In this document: positions 1-9,574 of the stretch, piece by piece | How the letters are laid out: every line of letters begins with the position of its first letter | Numbering within the stretch: position 1 is the stretch's first letter | Assembly: GCF_001663175.1 (NCBI RefSeq) | Contig: NZ_CP016033.1 | Span: forward strand, 372,001 to 436,000 | Reading direction: 5' to 3' | Source of the DNA: Erythrobacter neustonensis | GTDB taxonomy: Bacteria > Pseudomonadota > Alphaproteobacteria > Sphingomonadales > Sphingomonadaceae | Length of the DNA: 64,000 nucleotides | Position numbers and translations under genes: made by a program | The notes under the pieces: model-generated | Told to the model about the DNA's origin: nothing | Database searches by the model: none | The model's input: only the letters and a program-made list of their open reading frames with translations

Positions 1-377
1 GCAGTGCGTTCGTCCACGATCTCGCCGATCGGGCGCGAGGAGGCGACGGCGAAGAACGACGGGGCCGAGCGGAAGTCGCTCGATCCGGCATTGGCCCAGA
101 TGCCTACGATGCGCTCCTTCTCGCGGATGCGCACCGCCTGGGTCGGCCCCTTGAGAACGACGATAATGTCGTAATTCCCCGTCGAACGCACCCCGCCGGG
201 GTCCATCACCGCGCCGTAAAGCAGCAGCCGCGCGCCGGTGAAGCCCTGCCGCACCTCGATCCGCGACTGGCTCACCGCGGGCACCAGCAGCGGCTCGTTC
301 TGGGCGAGCGCGGGGATCGGTGCGGCCAGCGTCACGCCGGCAATCAGCCCAGCCCGGAAACCCCTCACCACTCTCAC
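1..377 (-). CDS. TIGR02186 family membrane-associated protein, 3' part missing
   Basis: About 125 N-terminal codons are present; the rest lies beyond the left edge. Translation from GTG at 377 gives a short hydrophobic leader ending in PALAQ, then a region with LLLYGAVMDPGG and YDIIVVLKGP, as I remember from the TIGR02186 family. That family is usually encoded directly downstream of a TauE/SafE permease, as here. The leader suggests export or membrane insertion. GTG codons at 371 and 368 are equally possible starts, and there is no ATG in frame. The upstream permease stop is 22 bp away, so the two are probably one operon. The biochemical function is unknown. Confidence 0.7.
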   Translation of the reverse strand, partial: MRVVRGFRAGLIAGVTLAAPIPALAQNEPLLVPAVSQSRIEVRQGFTGARLLLYGAVMDPGGVRSTGNYDIIVVLKGPTQAVRIREKERIVGIWANAGSSDFRSAPSFFAVASSRPIGEIVDERT

Positions 378-399
378 CCGGCTGCACCCGCGCGCAGGC

Positions 400-1314
400 T
401 CACAACGGCACCACGGTATAGATCTCGTCCGGCTGCACGCCGAGCCCGTAAAGCATCCGCAGCGCGATCAGCAGCACCAGCGTTGCCAGCGCGAGGCGCA
501 GGATTTCGGGCCGCGCCTTCAGCGCAATCTGGGTGCCGAACTGCGCGCCCAGCACCGATCCCAGCAAAAGCAGCGCGGCAAGCACCAGATCGACCGCCTT
601 GGTGGTCAGCGCATGCGTCATCGTGGTCAGCATCGTCACGAACAGGATCTGAAACAGCGATGTGCCGACCACGACATTCCCGCTCATCCCGAGGATATAA
701 AGCATCGCGGGCACCAGCAGGAACCCGCCGCCCACCCCCATCAGCATCGTCAGGATGCCGACCAGCATCCCCAAGATCAGCGGCGCCAGCGGGGAGATAT
801 ACAGGCCCGAAGCGTAGAACCGCCAGCGGTAGGGCAGGCTGGCGACCAGCGGGTGGTGGCGGCGTTTCTTCACCTGCCGCCGTCCTTTCAGCAAGCCGGG
901 CCGCAGCGCCTCGATCGCCTCGCGCATCATCAGCGATCCGATCGAGCCGAGCAGCAGGACGTAGAGGATCGAGATCACCACATCGATCTGGCCCCACGCC
1001 TGAAGCACGCTGAACAATCCTGCGCCGATCAGCGCGCCGATCATCCCGCCCGCCACCAGCACGCCGCCCATGCGGTAATCGACGCCCTTGCGCCGCGAAT
1101 GCGCGAGCACGCCCGACACGCTCGCACCGGTGACCTGCGTTGCCGCCGATGCGGCCGCGACTGTCGGGGGAATGCCGTAGAAAATCAGCAGCGGCGTGGT
1201 CAGAAACCCGCCGCCCACGCCGAACAGGCCCGACAGGATGCCGGTAAGCCCGCCCAGCAAGACGATGACCAGCCCGTTGACCGAAAGATTCGCGATGGGC
1301 AGGTAAACGTCCAT
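400..1314 (-). CDS. TauE/SafE family sulfite/anion exporter
   Basis: A 304-residue integral membrane protein with about eight hydrophobic segments in two repeats. Each repeat carries the glycine-rich signature of the family: GLFGVGGGFLTTPLL near the N terminus and LMGVGGGFLLVPAML in the second half. The family exports sulfite, sulfoacetate or other small organosulfur anions; the substrate here cannot be told. A TTG nine bases upstream would add three residues, but ATG at 1314 gives the usual MDVYLPIAN start. Its downstream neighbour is the TIGR02186 gene on the same strand. Confidence 0.85.
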   Translation of the reverse strand: MDVYLPIANLSVNGLVIVLLGGLTGILSGLFGVGGGFLTTPLLIFYGIPPTVAAASAATQVTGASVSGVLAHSRRKGVDYRMGGVLVAGGMIGALIGAGLFSVLQAWGQIDVVISILYVLLLGSIGSLMMREAIEALRPGLLKGRRQVKKRRHHPLVASLPYRWRFYASGLYISPLAPLILGMLVGILTMLMGVGGGFLLVPAMLYILGMSGNVVVGTSLFQILFVTMLTTMTHALTTKAVDLVLAALLLLGSVLGAQFGTQIALKARPEILRLALATLVLLIALRMLYGLGVQPDEIYTVVPL

Positions 1315-1429
1315 GCGCGCCAAGCTAGCCGAGGCGGCAGGGAGAGGAAACCCGCGCCAAGCGCGTATCCTCGGTGTTTTTACTTAGCCTCGCGAGCGTC
1401 GGGAGAGCGAATGGCGGCGCGCCGGGACG

Positions 1430-2698
1430 CTAGAATCCGGTCGAGACAGTCACCGCAAGGCCCGAACCCGGGCTTGCCTCGCCCGCGACGCGGTGGCGCC
1501 AGTCGACCCCGACGCGGGTGGGGACTTTGCCCACCTTCATGTCGAGCCGCATCGTCGGGCCGACATCGAGCCGCTGTGCATCTTTCTGTGCGCCGCCCCA
1601 CACGCCCGCTCCCAGCGACAGTCGCAGGGCATTGTTGCTCAACCGGTTGATGAAGCCGACGGGGCGCAGCGCGTTGGCCTGTCCATCGGCAAACCACGTC
1701 GCGCCCGGCCCGCCCACCCATCCGGCCTGTCCATAGGCTTCGCCCTGCATCCCCAGGGGGAGGCGGAACGGGGCAAGCTCTGTCACCAGATAGCCTGCCG
1801 GGCGCACGGCGGTGAAGAACGCGGCCTCGGTATAGCGCGCCTCGCCTGCGAGGCGCAGCGGGATGCCGGCCAAGGGGCGCGCCGAAAGGCCGAGTGCGAC
1901 TTCGCTTTCACCGCCTTGCACCTGCGCGCTGTAGGCCCGCAGATAGATGCGCGGGTCATGGCCGCTCCTCGGGCGGAGCCGATATTGCGCCACCGCGCCC
2001 GCCTGGCTCGCGCCGTAGACCGGCACGCGGCCCTGACTGATCGCGGCACTGTCCGACCCCTGCCGCCAGAATGTCCAGCCATCGAGCGACCAGCGCCCTT
2101 CGGGCAGCGCGGCAACCAGCGCACCGGGGGGCTGGAACGGCGCTGCGGTCGGCACGCGCCCGGGCGCAGGTGCAGCGGCGGCGGCCGCTGGTGCGGGTGC
2201 TGCTGCGGCGGCTGCAGCAACCTCGGAAAAGCGCACCGGATTGCCCGGCGGGAGCGAATAATCGGGCAGATCGCCGGGCCGCCAGATCGCGGCAGGTGCG
2301 CGGACCCCAGCAGCCAGAACCGGCGCGCGCGCCGAGGCGGCCACCCAGCGGCCCCCGCCGCCGGGTGCGGCATAGGCCTGCGGCGGCGGCACCCAGGCCG
2401 ACAGCGGATCGGGTTGGGGGACGTATCGGGCAAAGGGAATGAAGGCAGCACCTGCCGGCGAGGTGCCGCCGAACGGGCCGAACCCGCCTGCGAGCACGCC
2501 ATCGGCCCCAACCGTCGTCATGGCAGGTCCGACCGGCATCGCGGCGAGCGGCGGGTATTCTCCCCACATCGCCCTTGCACCGCACCAGCCCAGCACCACC
2601 AGCGAAAGCATTGCCAGCGGTCCGCCCCGGGTGCGCCCGGGTTGACCGCTCGCCCGCGGGGGAGCGGGTTGGGGGATACCTGCGGCTGCGGCAATCAT
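1430..2698 (-). CDS. Probable outer-membrane partner of the NfrB-like glycosyltransferase
   Basis: A 422-residue protein with no family I recognise firmly. It has an N-terminal hydrophobic stretch (about residues 30-45), then about 150 residues rich in Ala and Pro. The last 200 residues alternate polar and hydrophobic residues like beta-strands (IYLRAYSAQVQ, SEVALGLSARPL, RLDMKVGKV) and end in VSTGF, a typical C-terminal aromatic of an outer-membrane barrel. The start overlaps the stop of the glycosyltransferase gene by ATGA, so the two are translationally coupled. By position and C-terminal character it may match the C-terminal region of NfrA. That is inference; no TPR repeats of full NfrA are seen. 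Confidence 0.55.
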   Translation of the reverse strand: MIAAAAGIPQPAPPRASGQPGRTRGGPLAMLSLVVLGWCGARAMWGEYPPLAAMPVGPAMTTVGADGVLAGGFGPFGGTSPAGAAFIPFARYVPQPDPLSAWVPPPQAYAAPGGGGRWVAASARAPVLAAGVRAPAAIWRPGDLPDYSLPPGNPVRFSEVAAAAAAAPAPAAAAAAPAPGRVPTAAPFQPPGALVAALPEGRWSLDGWTFWRQGSDSAAISQGRVPVYGASQAGAVAQYRLRPRSGHDPRIYLRAYSAQVQGGESEVALGLSARPLAGIPLRLAGEARYTEAAFFTAVRPAGYLVTELAPFRLPLGMQGEAYGQAGWVGGPGATWFADGQANALRPVGFINRLSNNALRLSLGAGVWGGAQKDAQRLDVGPTMRLDMKVGKVPTRVGVDWRHRVAGEASPGSGLAVTVSTGF

Positions 2699-4131
2699 GA
2701 ACTGACAGGCCTAAGCAGGCCGTTTCCGGCGGGATGGGCCTCATGCTCGGTCTTGTCCCACACCGCGGCCGCGCCCTTGAGCGTGCTGATGTAGGCAAAG
2801 ATTGCGCGCCGCCCGGAGATGATTGCGATGACATTGGCCAGCGGCAAGCGCAGCACGGCGAACAGGCCTTCGACCATCCCGTATTCGCGCGCGGTAAAGG
2901 CAAAGCGCATCACCAGTCGCCAGGCAAAGGCAACCGCATTGGCGGTCAACACGGCGCGCAGCAGCGGCGACAAGGGCATCGGCGGCGCAACCCCGGCGAG
3001 TGCCACGGCACCCAGAAACGCGGTGAGCACCACCAGCAGGTATCCCGCCAGCAGCACCAGCGCGGTGAACGGCCCGCGCCGGTCGCGCGCGCGCATCCAG
3101 TGTTCCCGCACGCCCCCACCCCAGCCGACCCGATCCCAGCCCTGCAGCGAAATTCCGAGCACCCAGCGCGCCTTCTGGCGCACCACATTGTCGAACCGAT
3201 GCGGGAAGAACGCGCGCGTGGCGATCAGGCGATCGTCCTCGCCGCGCGCACGGATGAACCGGCAGCGCCCGCCCGCCGCCGCAATCGCCAGCCCCAGCTC
3301 GTAATCCTCGGTCAGCGAATCGCTGGCGAACGGAAGCGCCTCGTGCCCGCCCTCGGCGAGGTGTCGCGCAACCAGCCAGTCGAGCGCGCGGCGCGATGCC
3401 GCGCAGCCGACGCCGGCGCCGGGCAGCGCCGCTCCGAGAGCATCGCGCACCACCATCGCCTTGCCATGGGATTCGGTGAATTCTTCGCAGTAATGTGCCC
3501 CGATATGGCGCCCCCAGAAGTCCTGATGGTAGGGCACCAGCGGTTCGACCGGAAGCTGCACGAAATCGGCGCGCTGCCCGATCGCTTCGTCGAGCAATCC
3601 CAGCGCGCCCGAATCGACCACATCCTCGGCATCGTGGAACACCAGCATGCCGAAGCGCCCGCCGTTACGCGCCTCGTCGAGCGCCAGCGCCGCAAACAGC
3701 CGGTTGAGGCAGTCGGCCTTGGTGGTGGGGCCATTCTTGGCATGGATCACCAGCCGCACCCGCGGGTCGCCGTGTGCGGCAGCCATCGCCGCGGCAAGCG
3801 TTGCCGGATCGTTGCGATAGCAGCCGATGTAGAGCCGCAATTGCTGCTGCGGCCAGGCGGAAAGAAGATGGCGGATCGTCTGGCCGATCACCGCGGCTTC
3901 GTGCCAGGCAGGCACCAGCACCGCGACCGGTCCCGATAGCGGTTGGCCGCGCAGCGCGACGCGGCTTCGACGGGCGGTGACATTGCGCCCCGACAGCCTG
4001 AGCCACAGCCACACGGCGTCGACGACGAGATCGTCAAGCGCGCCGACCAGAAAAAACACGCCGGCAAACAGCAATAATTCGTGCTGCAGCAAGGTAAGTC
4101 CCTGCCACAAGGAAGGCTCGGCAAAGGACAA
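2695..4131 (-). CDS. NfrB-like inner-membrane glycosyltransferase (short form)
   Basis: A 478-residue protein closely following the N-terminal part of E. coli NfrB (phage N4 adsorption protein B). It has a leading membrane helix with GALDDLVVDAVW, the GT2 core with GPTTKADCLN and FHDAEDVV (Asp ligands), SLTEDYE, the acceptor motif RQKARW, two or three C-terminal membrane segments and the ending VWDKTEHE. NfrB makes and exports a cell-surface glycan and doubles as a phage N4 receptor component. The C-terminal MshEN c-di-GMP-binding domain of E. coli NfrB (about 745 residues) is absent, so control must differ. It is first gene of a two-gene operon behind a long AT-rich leader. Confidence 0.82.
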   Translation of the reverse strand: MSFAEPSLWQGLTLLQHELLLFAGVFFLVGALDDLVVDAVWLWLRLSGRNVTARRSRVALRGQPLSGPVAVLVPAWHEAAVIGQTIRHLLSAWPQQQLRLYIGCYRNDPATLAAAMAAAHGDPRVRLVIHAKNGPTTKADCLNRLFAALALDEARNGGRFGMLVFHDAEDVVDSGALGLLDEAIGQRADFVQLPVEPLVPYHQDFWGRHIGAHYCEEFTESHGKAMVVRDALGAALPGAGVGCAASRRALDWLVARHLAEGGHEALPFASDSLTEDYELGLAIAAAGGRCRFIRARGEDDRLIATRAFFPHRFDNVVRQKARWVLGISLQGWDRVGWGGGVREHWMRARDRRGPFTALVLLAGYLLVVLTAFLGAVALAGVAPPMPLSPLLRAVLTANAVAFAWRLVMRFAFTAREYGMVEGLFAVLRLPLANVIAIISGRRAIFAYISTLKGAAAVWDKTEHEAHPAGNGLLRPVSS

Positions 4132-4547
4132 GGCGACCCCCTTTCCCCAACTAAATTAGAATTTACCCTGAAAAATACGATCGTGCAACGACCCGAATTA
4201 TTTTTAGGGTTTAATTCGGCTTAAATTACAATCGGTGACCAATTCTGGCGGCTTGGCCTGTAGCAGAGATCGCGGGGAAGAAACGCCTGCCGGGCAACGG
4301 GTCGCCAGCCTTGCCGGAAAGCAGCAGCGCGTAGGTCCCGGGACTTCCGCCAGCGCCGGCTTCACACTGGATTAATCGACACAATTCTACCGCTTGCCGC
4401 CTATTTCGCACCTTTGGTCGTGGGTTGCGGGGGGCCGGTTGCGCGGTCGCTCCGTCGGAGTTATCCGCCACGATCGACAAGAGGCGCGATCAACGCTGCC
4501 CGCTGCCCTTTTCTCTCCAAGGGGTCGCCAAGAAACCGGATCACTCA
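4132..4547. promoter_or_regulatory. AT-rich divergent control region with inverted repeat
   Basis: This 416-bp spacer separates the minus-strand glycosyltransferase operon from the plus-strand phosphatase. The part from 4140 to 4240 is strikingly AT-rich. It contains an inverted repeat with arms CCGAATTA (4193-4200) and TAATTCGG (4212-4219) around an 11-nt spacer, 62-88 nt upstream of the glycosyltransferase start. The remainder holds a possible 84-codon minus-strand reading frame that I do not accept as a gene. Confidence 0.45.
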
Positions 4548-5357
4548 ATGGTCATGCTACAGCGACTGCGCGAATTCTTCTCCCCCGCTCCGCCGCCGCG
4601 CCTGCCGCGCGTTCCCGATGGACAGCGGTTCTACGCAATCGGCGACATTCACGGGCGGCTCGATCTGTTCGAGGCATTGATTGCCGCGATCGAGAGCGAA
4701 ATCGCCGCCGCGCCGGCGACCGATCATCACATCATCCTGCTCGGCGATCTGGTCGATCGCGGCCCGGCCAGCGCGGGCGTGATCGACCGCGCGCGCGCCT
4801 GGCAGCAGACCCGCAATGTGCGTATCCTTGCCGGCAACCACGAAGAGATGTTCCTCAACGCCTTCGAAAAGCCCGAGACCCTGCGGCATTTTCTGAAGCA
4901 CGGCGGATATGAAACCCTGCTGAGCTACGGCTTTTCGAGCAAGGATATGGCGACCCTTCCGCTGGAGGACATCTTTGCCGCGCTCCCCCGATATGTATCC
5001 GAGGATACCCGCGCCTATATCGCCGGTTTCGAGACGATGATCCGCGCGGGCGATTACATCTTCGTCCACGCCGGGATCGACCCCTCGCGCCCCTTGAGCG
5101 AGCAGAAGCGCAGCGACCTCTTGTGGATCCGCGAACGTTTCCTGAGCCACGAAGGCCCGCTCGAACGCGTTGTGGTGCATGGTCACACGATCTTCGAGAA
5201 CGTCATGGATTGCGGCAACCGCATCGGAATAGACACTGGCGCTTTCCGCTCCGGTGTGCTTACAGCGCTCGTGCTGGAAGGCGATCAACGGCGCGTGATG
5301 CAGGCACGGGCCAGCGACACGGCGCACGTTGAGGTTTTTGACGGCGACCGGACATAA
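4548..5357 (+). CDS. PPP-family serine/threonine metallophosphatase
   Basis: A 269-residue calcineurin-like phosphoesterase. The dimetal motifs are all present in order: GDIHG at residues 32-36, GDLVDRGP, GNHE, and later FVHAG and VVHGHT histidines. Bacterial PPP enzymes dephosphorylate phosphoproteins or, in the ApaH branch, dinucleoside polyphosphates; this one resembles the protein-phosphatase type. ATG at 4548 and 4554 are both possible (MVM). It is followed after 58 bp by UDP-glucose dehydrogenase on the same strand. Confidence 0.85.
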   Translation: MVMLQRLREFFSPAPPPRLPRVPDGQRFYAIGDIHGRLDLFEALIAAIESEIAAAPATDHHIILLGDLVDRGPASAGVIDRARAWQQTRNVRILAGNHEEMFLNAFEKPETLRHFLKHGGYETLLSYGFSSKDMATLPLEDIFAALPRYVSEDTRAYIAGFETMIRAGDYIFVHAGIDPSRPLSEQKRSDLLWIRERFLSHEGPLERVVVHGHTIFENVMDCGNRIGIDTGAFRSGVLTALVLEGDQRRVMQARASDTAHVEVFDGDRT

Positions 5358-5415
5358 CCGGATTGCCTTCCGCTGCATCGGGTTGCGCGGATATCTCGCA
5401 AGGGGCCTTAAGTTC

Positions 5416-6726
5416 ATGAAGATTGCGATGGTGGGTTCGGGCTATGTCGGCCTGGTGTCGGGGGCGTGTTTCGCCGATTTCGGGCACAATGTGGTCTGCA
5501 TCGACAAGGATCAGGGCAAGATCGACCGGCTGCACGCCGGGGTGATGCCGATCTACGAACCCGGGCTCGACGCGCTGGTCGATACGAATGTGAAGGCGGG
5601 CCGCCTCAGCTTCACCACCGATCTTGGCGAAGGCATCGCCGGCGCGGATGCGATCTTCATCGCGGTCGGCACGCCCAGCCGGCGCGGCGATGGCCATGCC
5701 GATCTGACTTTCGTCTACGAAGTCGCGCGCGAAGTCGGCGAGAAGCTCAGCAATGATGCGGTGATCGTCACCAAGTCGACCGTGCCTGTGGGCACCGGCG
5801 ACGAGGTCGAGCGGATCATCGGCGAGACCGGCACCGCGCACCGTTTCGCGGTCGTCTCCAACCCCGAATTCCTGCGCGAAGGCGCGGCCATCGGCGATTT
5901 CAAGCGCCCCGACCGGATCGTGATCGGCGCCGAAGACGAGTTCGGCCGCGAGGTGATGCGCGCGGTCTATCGCCCGCTGTTCCTCAACGAAAGCCCGATC
6001 CTGTTTACCTCGCGCCGCACCAGCGAGCTGATCAAATATGCGGCCAACGCTTTCCTTGCGACCAAGATCACCTTCATCAACGAGATGGCGGATCTGTGCG
6101 AGAAGGTCGGCGCGAATGTGCAGGACGTGTCGCGCGGGATCGGGATGGACGGCCGCATCGGGTCGAAATTCCTGCATGCCGGGCCGGGCTATGGCGGCAG
6201 CTGTTTTCCCAAGGACACGCTTGCGTTGCTCAAGACCGCCGAGGATTACGACAGCCCGGTGCGGATCATCGAGGCGGTGGTCAAGGTCAACGATACCCGC
6301 AAGCGCGCGATGGGCCGCAAGGTCGTCGACGCGCTCGGCGGGATGGAGGCAGCGCGCGGCAAGAAGGCCGCTCTGCTCGGCCTGACGTTCAAGCCCAACA
6401 CCGACGACATGCGCGACAGCCCTGCGATTGCGGTGGCGCAGACGCTGATGGATGCAGGCGTCCACGTCGCCGCCTATGATCCCGAAGGGATCGAGCAGGC
6501 ACGCCCGCTGCTGCCTGGCGTGACGATGTGCGCCAACGCCTACGAAGCGATCACCGATGCCGATGTGGTGGTGATCGTGACCGAATGGGACGCCTTCCGC
6601 GCGCTCGATCTTGCGCGGGTGAAGGCCCTCGCCAAGGCGCCGGTGATGGTTGACCTGCGCAACATCTACAACCCGCAGGACATGGCGGCTGCGGGCTTTG
6701 CCTACACCAGCGTGGGGCGCGGCTGA
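5416..6726 (+). CDS. ugd: UDP-glucose 6-dehydrogenase
   Basis: A 436-residue enzyme that oxidises UDP-glucose to UDP-glucuronate with two NAD+, supplying precursors for surface polysaccharides. It has an N-terminal Rossmann GSGYVG (residues 7-12), PVGTGDEVE, FLREGAAIGDF and the catalytic cysteine C263 within GPGYGGSCFPKD. The C-terminal UDP-binding domain has TFKPNTDDMRDSPA. The length is normal. The family also includes GDP-mannose dehydrogenase, but the overall pattern fits UDP-glucose. Its 3' end overlaps the converging TspO-like gene by 25 bp. Confidence 0.92.
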   Translation: MKIAMVGSGYVGLVSGACFADFGHNVVCIDKDQGKIDRLHAGVMPIYEPGLDALVDTNVKAGRLSFTTDLGEGIAGADAIFIAVGTPSRRGDGHADLTFVYEVAREVGEKLSNDAVIVTKSTVPVGTGDEVERIIGETGTAHRFAVVSNPEFLREGAAIGDFKRPDRIVIGAEDEFGREVMRAVYRPLFLNESPILFTSRRTSELIKYAANAFLATKITFINEMADLCEKVGANVQDVSRGIGMDGRIGSKFLHAGPGYGGSCFPKDTLALLKTAEDYDSPVRIIEAVVKVNDTRKRAMGRKVVDALGGMEAARGKKAALLGLTFKPNTDDMRDSPAIAVAQTLMDAGVHVAAYDPEGIEQARPLLPGVTMCANAYEAITDADVVVIVTEWDAFRALDLARVKALAKAPVMVDLRNIYNPQDMAAAGFAYTSVGRG

Positions 6727-7526
6727 CCGCCGAACCAGTGATGGCGGTTGTCGCGGCGCGACAACTGCCACACCGTCACCGCCAACACAGCGGCGATGCC
6801 GGCAAAGCAGGCCCAGCCGATTACCTGAAAGCGCTGCCCTTCGGCCACGCTGATGGCATACAGTGCGTAGGCGAACACCAGTCCATAAAGCGGCGCACCG
6901 CGCAGCCGGGCAGCCGCCACCGCAGCGATCAGCGCTGCAATCGCGATAATCGCAACTGCAATCCCAGGGGTCGGCGCGTCGCCGCCCACCCCGTAAAGCT
7001 TGAGCATCGCGGCCACATTGACGACGCTCGCAGCGGTCAGCCAGGCGCCAAGCGCGGTGAAAGCGGGCGCGGCGAACAGCCGTTCGGCCGGGGTCAGTGA
7101 CGGCGACGAGGCGAAGCTGCGCGCGACATAGAGCAGCGCGGCGAGCGAAACCAAGATGATCGCGACCGAAACGAAGGTGAGGTTGTCGATCTGCGTATAG
7201 GTCGACCACACGCCCTGCGCGGCCAGCGCGATCGCGGCGGGCCAGCCGACCTGTGCGAGCAGCCCGTTGTTCTTCTGCTTGGGCAAAGCCTGCCAGATCG
7301 CGAACAATACCGACAACACGAACAACGGCCCCCAGATCGCAAAGGCCCAGCCCACCGGGGTGATCAGCGTGCGGACCGCATCCGATCTTTCGCCGATCGC
7401 TTGTCCGATCCCGAATTGCGGCAGGAAGCCTGCGCCGATCTGGATCACGACGGCCAAAATGATCGCGACGCGCTGGGCAAGCGAACGTGAGGCGGACGGG
7501 CGGCGGGGGTCGGAATAGGCGAACAT
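6702..7526 (-). CDS. TspO/MBR-related multi-spanning membrane protein
   Basis: A 274-residue hydrophobic protein with about eight predicted membrane spans. The stretch TPVGWAFAIWGPLFVLSVLFAIWQ resembles the TspO-type Trp-rich signature (PAGWAFSIWG). It is longer than classical TspO (about 160 residues), so it belongs to the TspO-like group of unknown function rather than to the tetrapyrrole-binding sensor proper. Start ATG at 7526 is chosen because upstream residues lack membrane character. The 3' end overlaps the ugd 3' end convergently. Confidence 0.6.
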   Translation of the reverse strand: MFAYSDPRRPSASRSLAQRVAIILAVVIQIGAGFLPQFGIGQAIGERSDAVRTLITPVGWAFAIWGPLFVLSVLFAIWQALPKQKNNGLLAQVGWPAAIALAAQGVWSTYTQIDNLTFVSVAIILVSLAALLYVARSFASSPSLTPAERLFAAPAFTALGAWLTAASVVNVAAMLKLYGVGGDAPTPGIAVAIIAIAALIAAVAAARLRGAPLYGLVFAYALYAISVAEGQRFQVIGWACFAGIAAVLAVTVWQLSRRDNRHHWFGGQPRPTLV

Positions 7527-7587
7527 GGCGGGAGCAACCGCGATGTCCGCCGCAATGTTCCGTGCGCCGCACCAGCACGGCGACAGG

Positions 7588-8014
<427 letters not shown>

Positions 8015-8045
8015 GGTCGCGCTTAACCGCAAACCGCCGCAATAG

Positions 8046-8771
8046 CTAGCGCGTGCGCCCCTGATCGCGGTCGATGAGCAATTGCCACAAGATCGCGGCG
8101 ACCTCGCCATCGGGCACCCCGGTGATATTCTCGGGCCGCCAGCGCCGTTCGAACGCCGCGACCGCCTTCGCGGGATCGGTGATGTCGTAGCCGAACCGTT
8201 CGAGGGCGAGGAAGAAGCTGCCCTTGTTGTGGAACGGGTTGCCCGCCGCCAGCGATTGCGGACGCGGCAGGCACAGCTTGGCGCGCGCCAGCCGGTCCCA
8301 CGGAAACAGCTCGCCCGGATCGACCTTGCGCGCCGGGGCGACATCCGAATGGCCCACCACATTGGCGCGCGGGATGTCATACTGCTTCACGATCCGCGCC
8401 AGCAGCGGCATCAGCGCATCGATCTGCGCGTCCGCAAAGCCGCGATAGCCGCCGTTCTCGCGCGCATGACCGGGATGATCGAGCTCGATCCCGATGCTCG
8501 CCGAATTCACATCGGGGATGCCGCGCCAATAGCTTGCGCCCGCATGCCAGGCGCGCCTGGCTTCGGGCACCAGCCGGATCACCTCGCCCTCTTCGGTGAT
8601 GCAGTAATGCGCGCTGACGCTGGCGGCAGGATCGCACATTCGCGCGATCGCGGTCTCGACCGGCTTCATTTCGGTATAGTGGATCACCACCATCGAGATC
8701 GGCAGCGTGCGCTCCCCGAAATTGGGGGAGAGCACCTCGCGGTGGACCAGTTCGTCATCGCCCCCCGGCAT
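8046..8771 (-). CDS. AmiD-like N-acetylmuramoyl-L-alanine amidase
   Basis: A 241-residue zinc amidase (Amidase_2/AmpD fold). Visible features are VVIHYTE with the first zinc His, SAHYCI, IGIELDHPG, and GHSDVAPARKVDPG with the last His and the Asp. The C-terminal 60 residues resemble the helical peptidoglycan-binding segment of AmiD. It cleaves the lactyl-Ala bond of murein or anhydro-muropeptides. No clear signal peptide is seen at this start, so a cytoplasmic recycling role is possible. The stop lies 31 bp from rnpB on the same strand. Confidence 0.85.
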   Translation of the reverse strand: MPGGDDELVHREVLSPNFGERTLPISMVVIHYTEMKPVETAIARMCDPAASVSAHYCITEEGEVIRLVPEARRAWHAGASYWRGIPDVNSASIGIELDHPGHARENGGYRGFADAQIDALMPLLARIVKQYDIPRANVVGHSDVAPARKVDPGELFPWDRLARAKLCLPRPQSLAAGNPFHNKGSFFLALERFGYDITDPAKAVAAFERRWRPENITGVPDGEVAAILWQLLIDRDQGRTR

Positions 8772-8781
8772 CGAACCGGCT

Positions 8782-9435
8782 TTACCCGATCATGCCTTCG
8801 GGCTCGGGCAGCACCGCGCCGAGCACCAGTGCGCCGTCGCCCAGCTTGTATTGGAGGCCGCCCGCCATCTCGTCGGCAAGCACCGCGATCATGTAAGCCG
8901 CTGCGGTGCGGCTGGTGATCTCGCTTTCGTCGAGATCGCCCTGCAGCGCGCGGCCGATCGTTTCGTCGAAGGCGATGCGTTCGGCGCGCGCCCGGGCGAC
9001 GATCTCGACCGCGCCGTCGCGCCGTTCCGCGCCGATATCGAGCGTGCCGCCGCGCACCAGACTGTCGAGCGCGATCTGCGCCAAGTTCAGCATCACCTTC
9101 ACCGCAGGCTTGGGCAGGCTGGGTTCGGCAATCGCCCAGTGGACCTCGACCTTCTTGGCATCGCCCGCCAGCGCGTTGACTACCGCCTTGGCTTCATCGA
9201 CCGGGATCGCTTCGCCGAACCCGCCCGCCGCACCGAATGCGAGCCGGAAGAACTTGAGCTTGTCGGTGCTGATCCGCGCCGATTGTTCGAGCAGTTCGAC
9301 CACCTGGCTGCGCATCTGCGGATCGCGTTCATCGGCGAGCAGTTCGAGCCCGTTGGCAAGCGCGCCCACGGGGGAGAGCATATCGTGGCACAGGCGCGAG
9401 CACAGCATCGCGGCAAGATCGGTCTGGGAGATCAT
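8782..9435 (-). CDS. chpT: Histidine phosphotransferase ChpT
   Basis: A 217-residue protein with the ChpT dimerisation/phosphoacceptor motif LCSRLCHDMLSPVGALANG; the phosphorylated His is H17. The rest is a degenerate HATPase-like domain without nucleotide-binding boxes, as in Caulobacter ChpT. ChpT relays phosphate from CckA to CtrA and CpdR. ATG at 9435 is preferred over GTG at 9477. It lies 10 bp upstream of the amidase gene on the same strand. Confidence 0.9.
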   Translation of the reverse strand: MISQTDLAAMLCSRLCHDMLSPVGALANGLELLADERDPQMRSQVVELLEQSARISTDKLKFFRLAFGAAGGFGEAIPVDEAKAVVNALAGDAKKVEVHWAIAEPSLPKPAVKVMLNLAQIALDSLVRGGTLDIGAERRDGAVEIVARARAERIAFDETIGRALQGDLDESEITSRTAAAYMIAVLADEMAGGLQYKLGDGALVLGAVLPEPEGMIG

Positions 9436-9574
9436 GGATTTGCAAAGGTTCCGGCGTGTTGGAGACACATGAGACACTGTCTAAGGCCAAAAAACCCGCC
9501 TTGCCAACCGGCGCGCGCACCCCCGGGGCCAATTCGATGCAAAAAGGGGCAAAATCGCGGTGCATCGGGTAATT

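Noticed and set aside
238..1650. 470-codon plus-strand reading frame
   Set aside because: It is antisense to the TauE/SafE gene and partner genes, has Arg/His/Gln-rich composition, and shows no domain. High G+C produces long spurious frames.
4211..4226. TTAA-N6-TTAA as a CtrA box
   Set aside because: The spacing is 6 rather than the 7 nt of the consensus.
4226..4480. 84-codon minus-strand frame in the AT-rich spacer
   Set aside because: No family features, and no clear ribosome-binding site was noted.
5260..7578. 772-codon minus-strand reading frame across ugd
   Set aside because: Antisense shadow of ugd and an out-of-frame overlap of the TspO-like gene; low-complexity His/Asp/Arg content.
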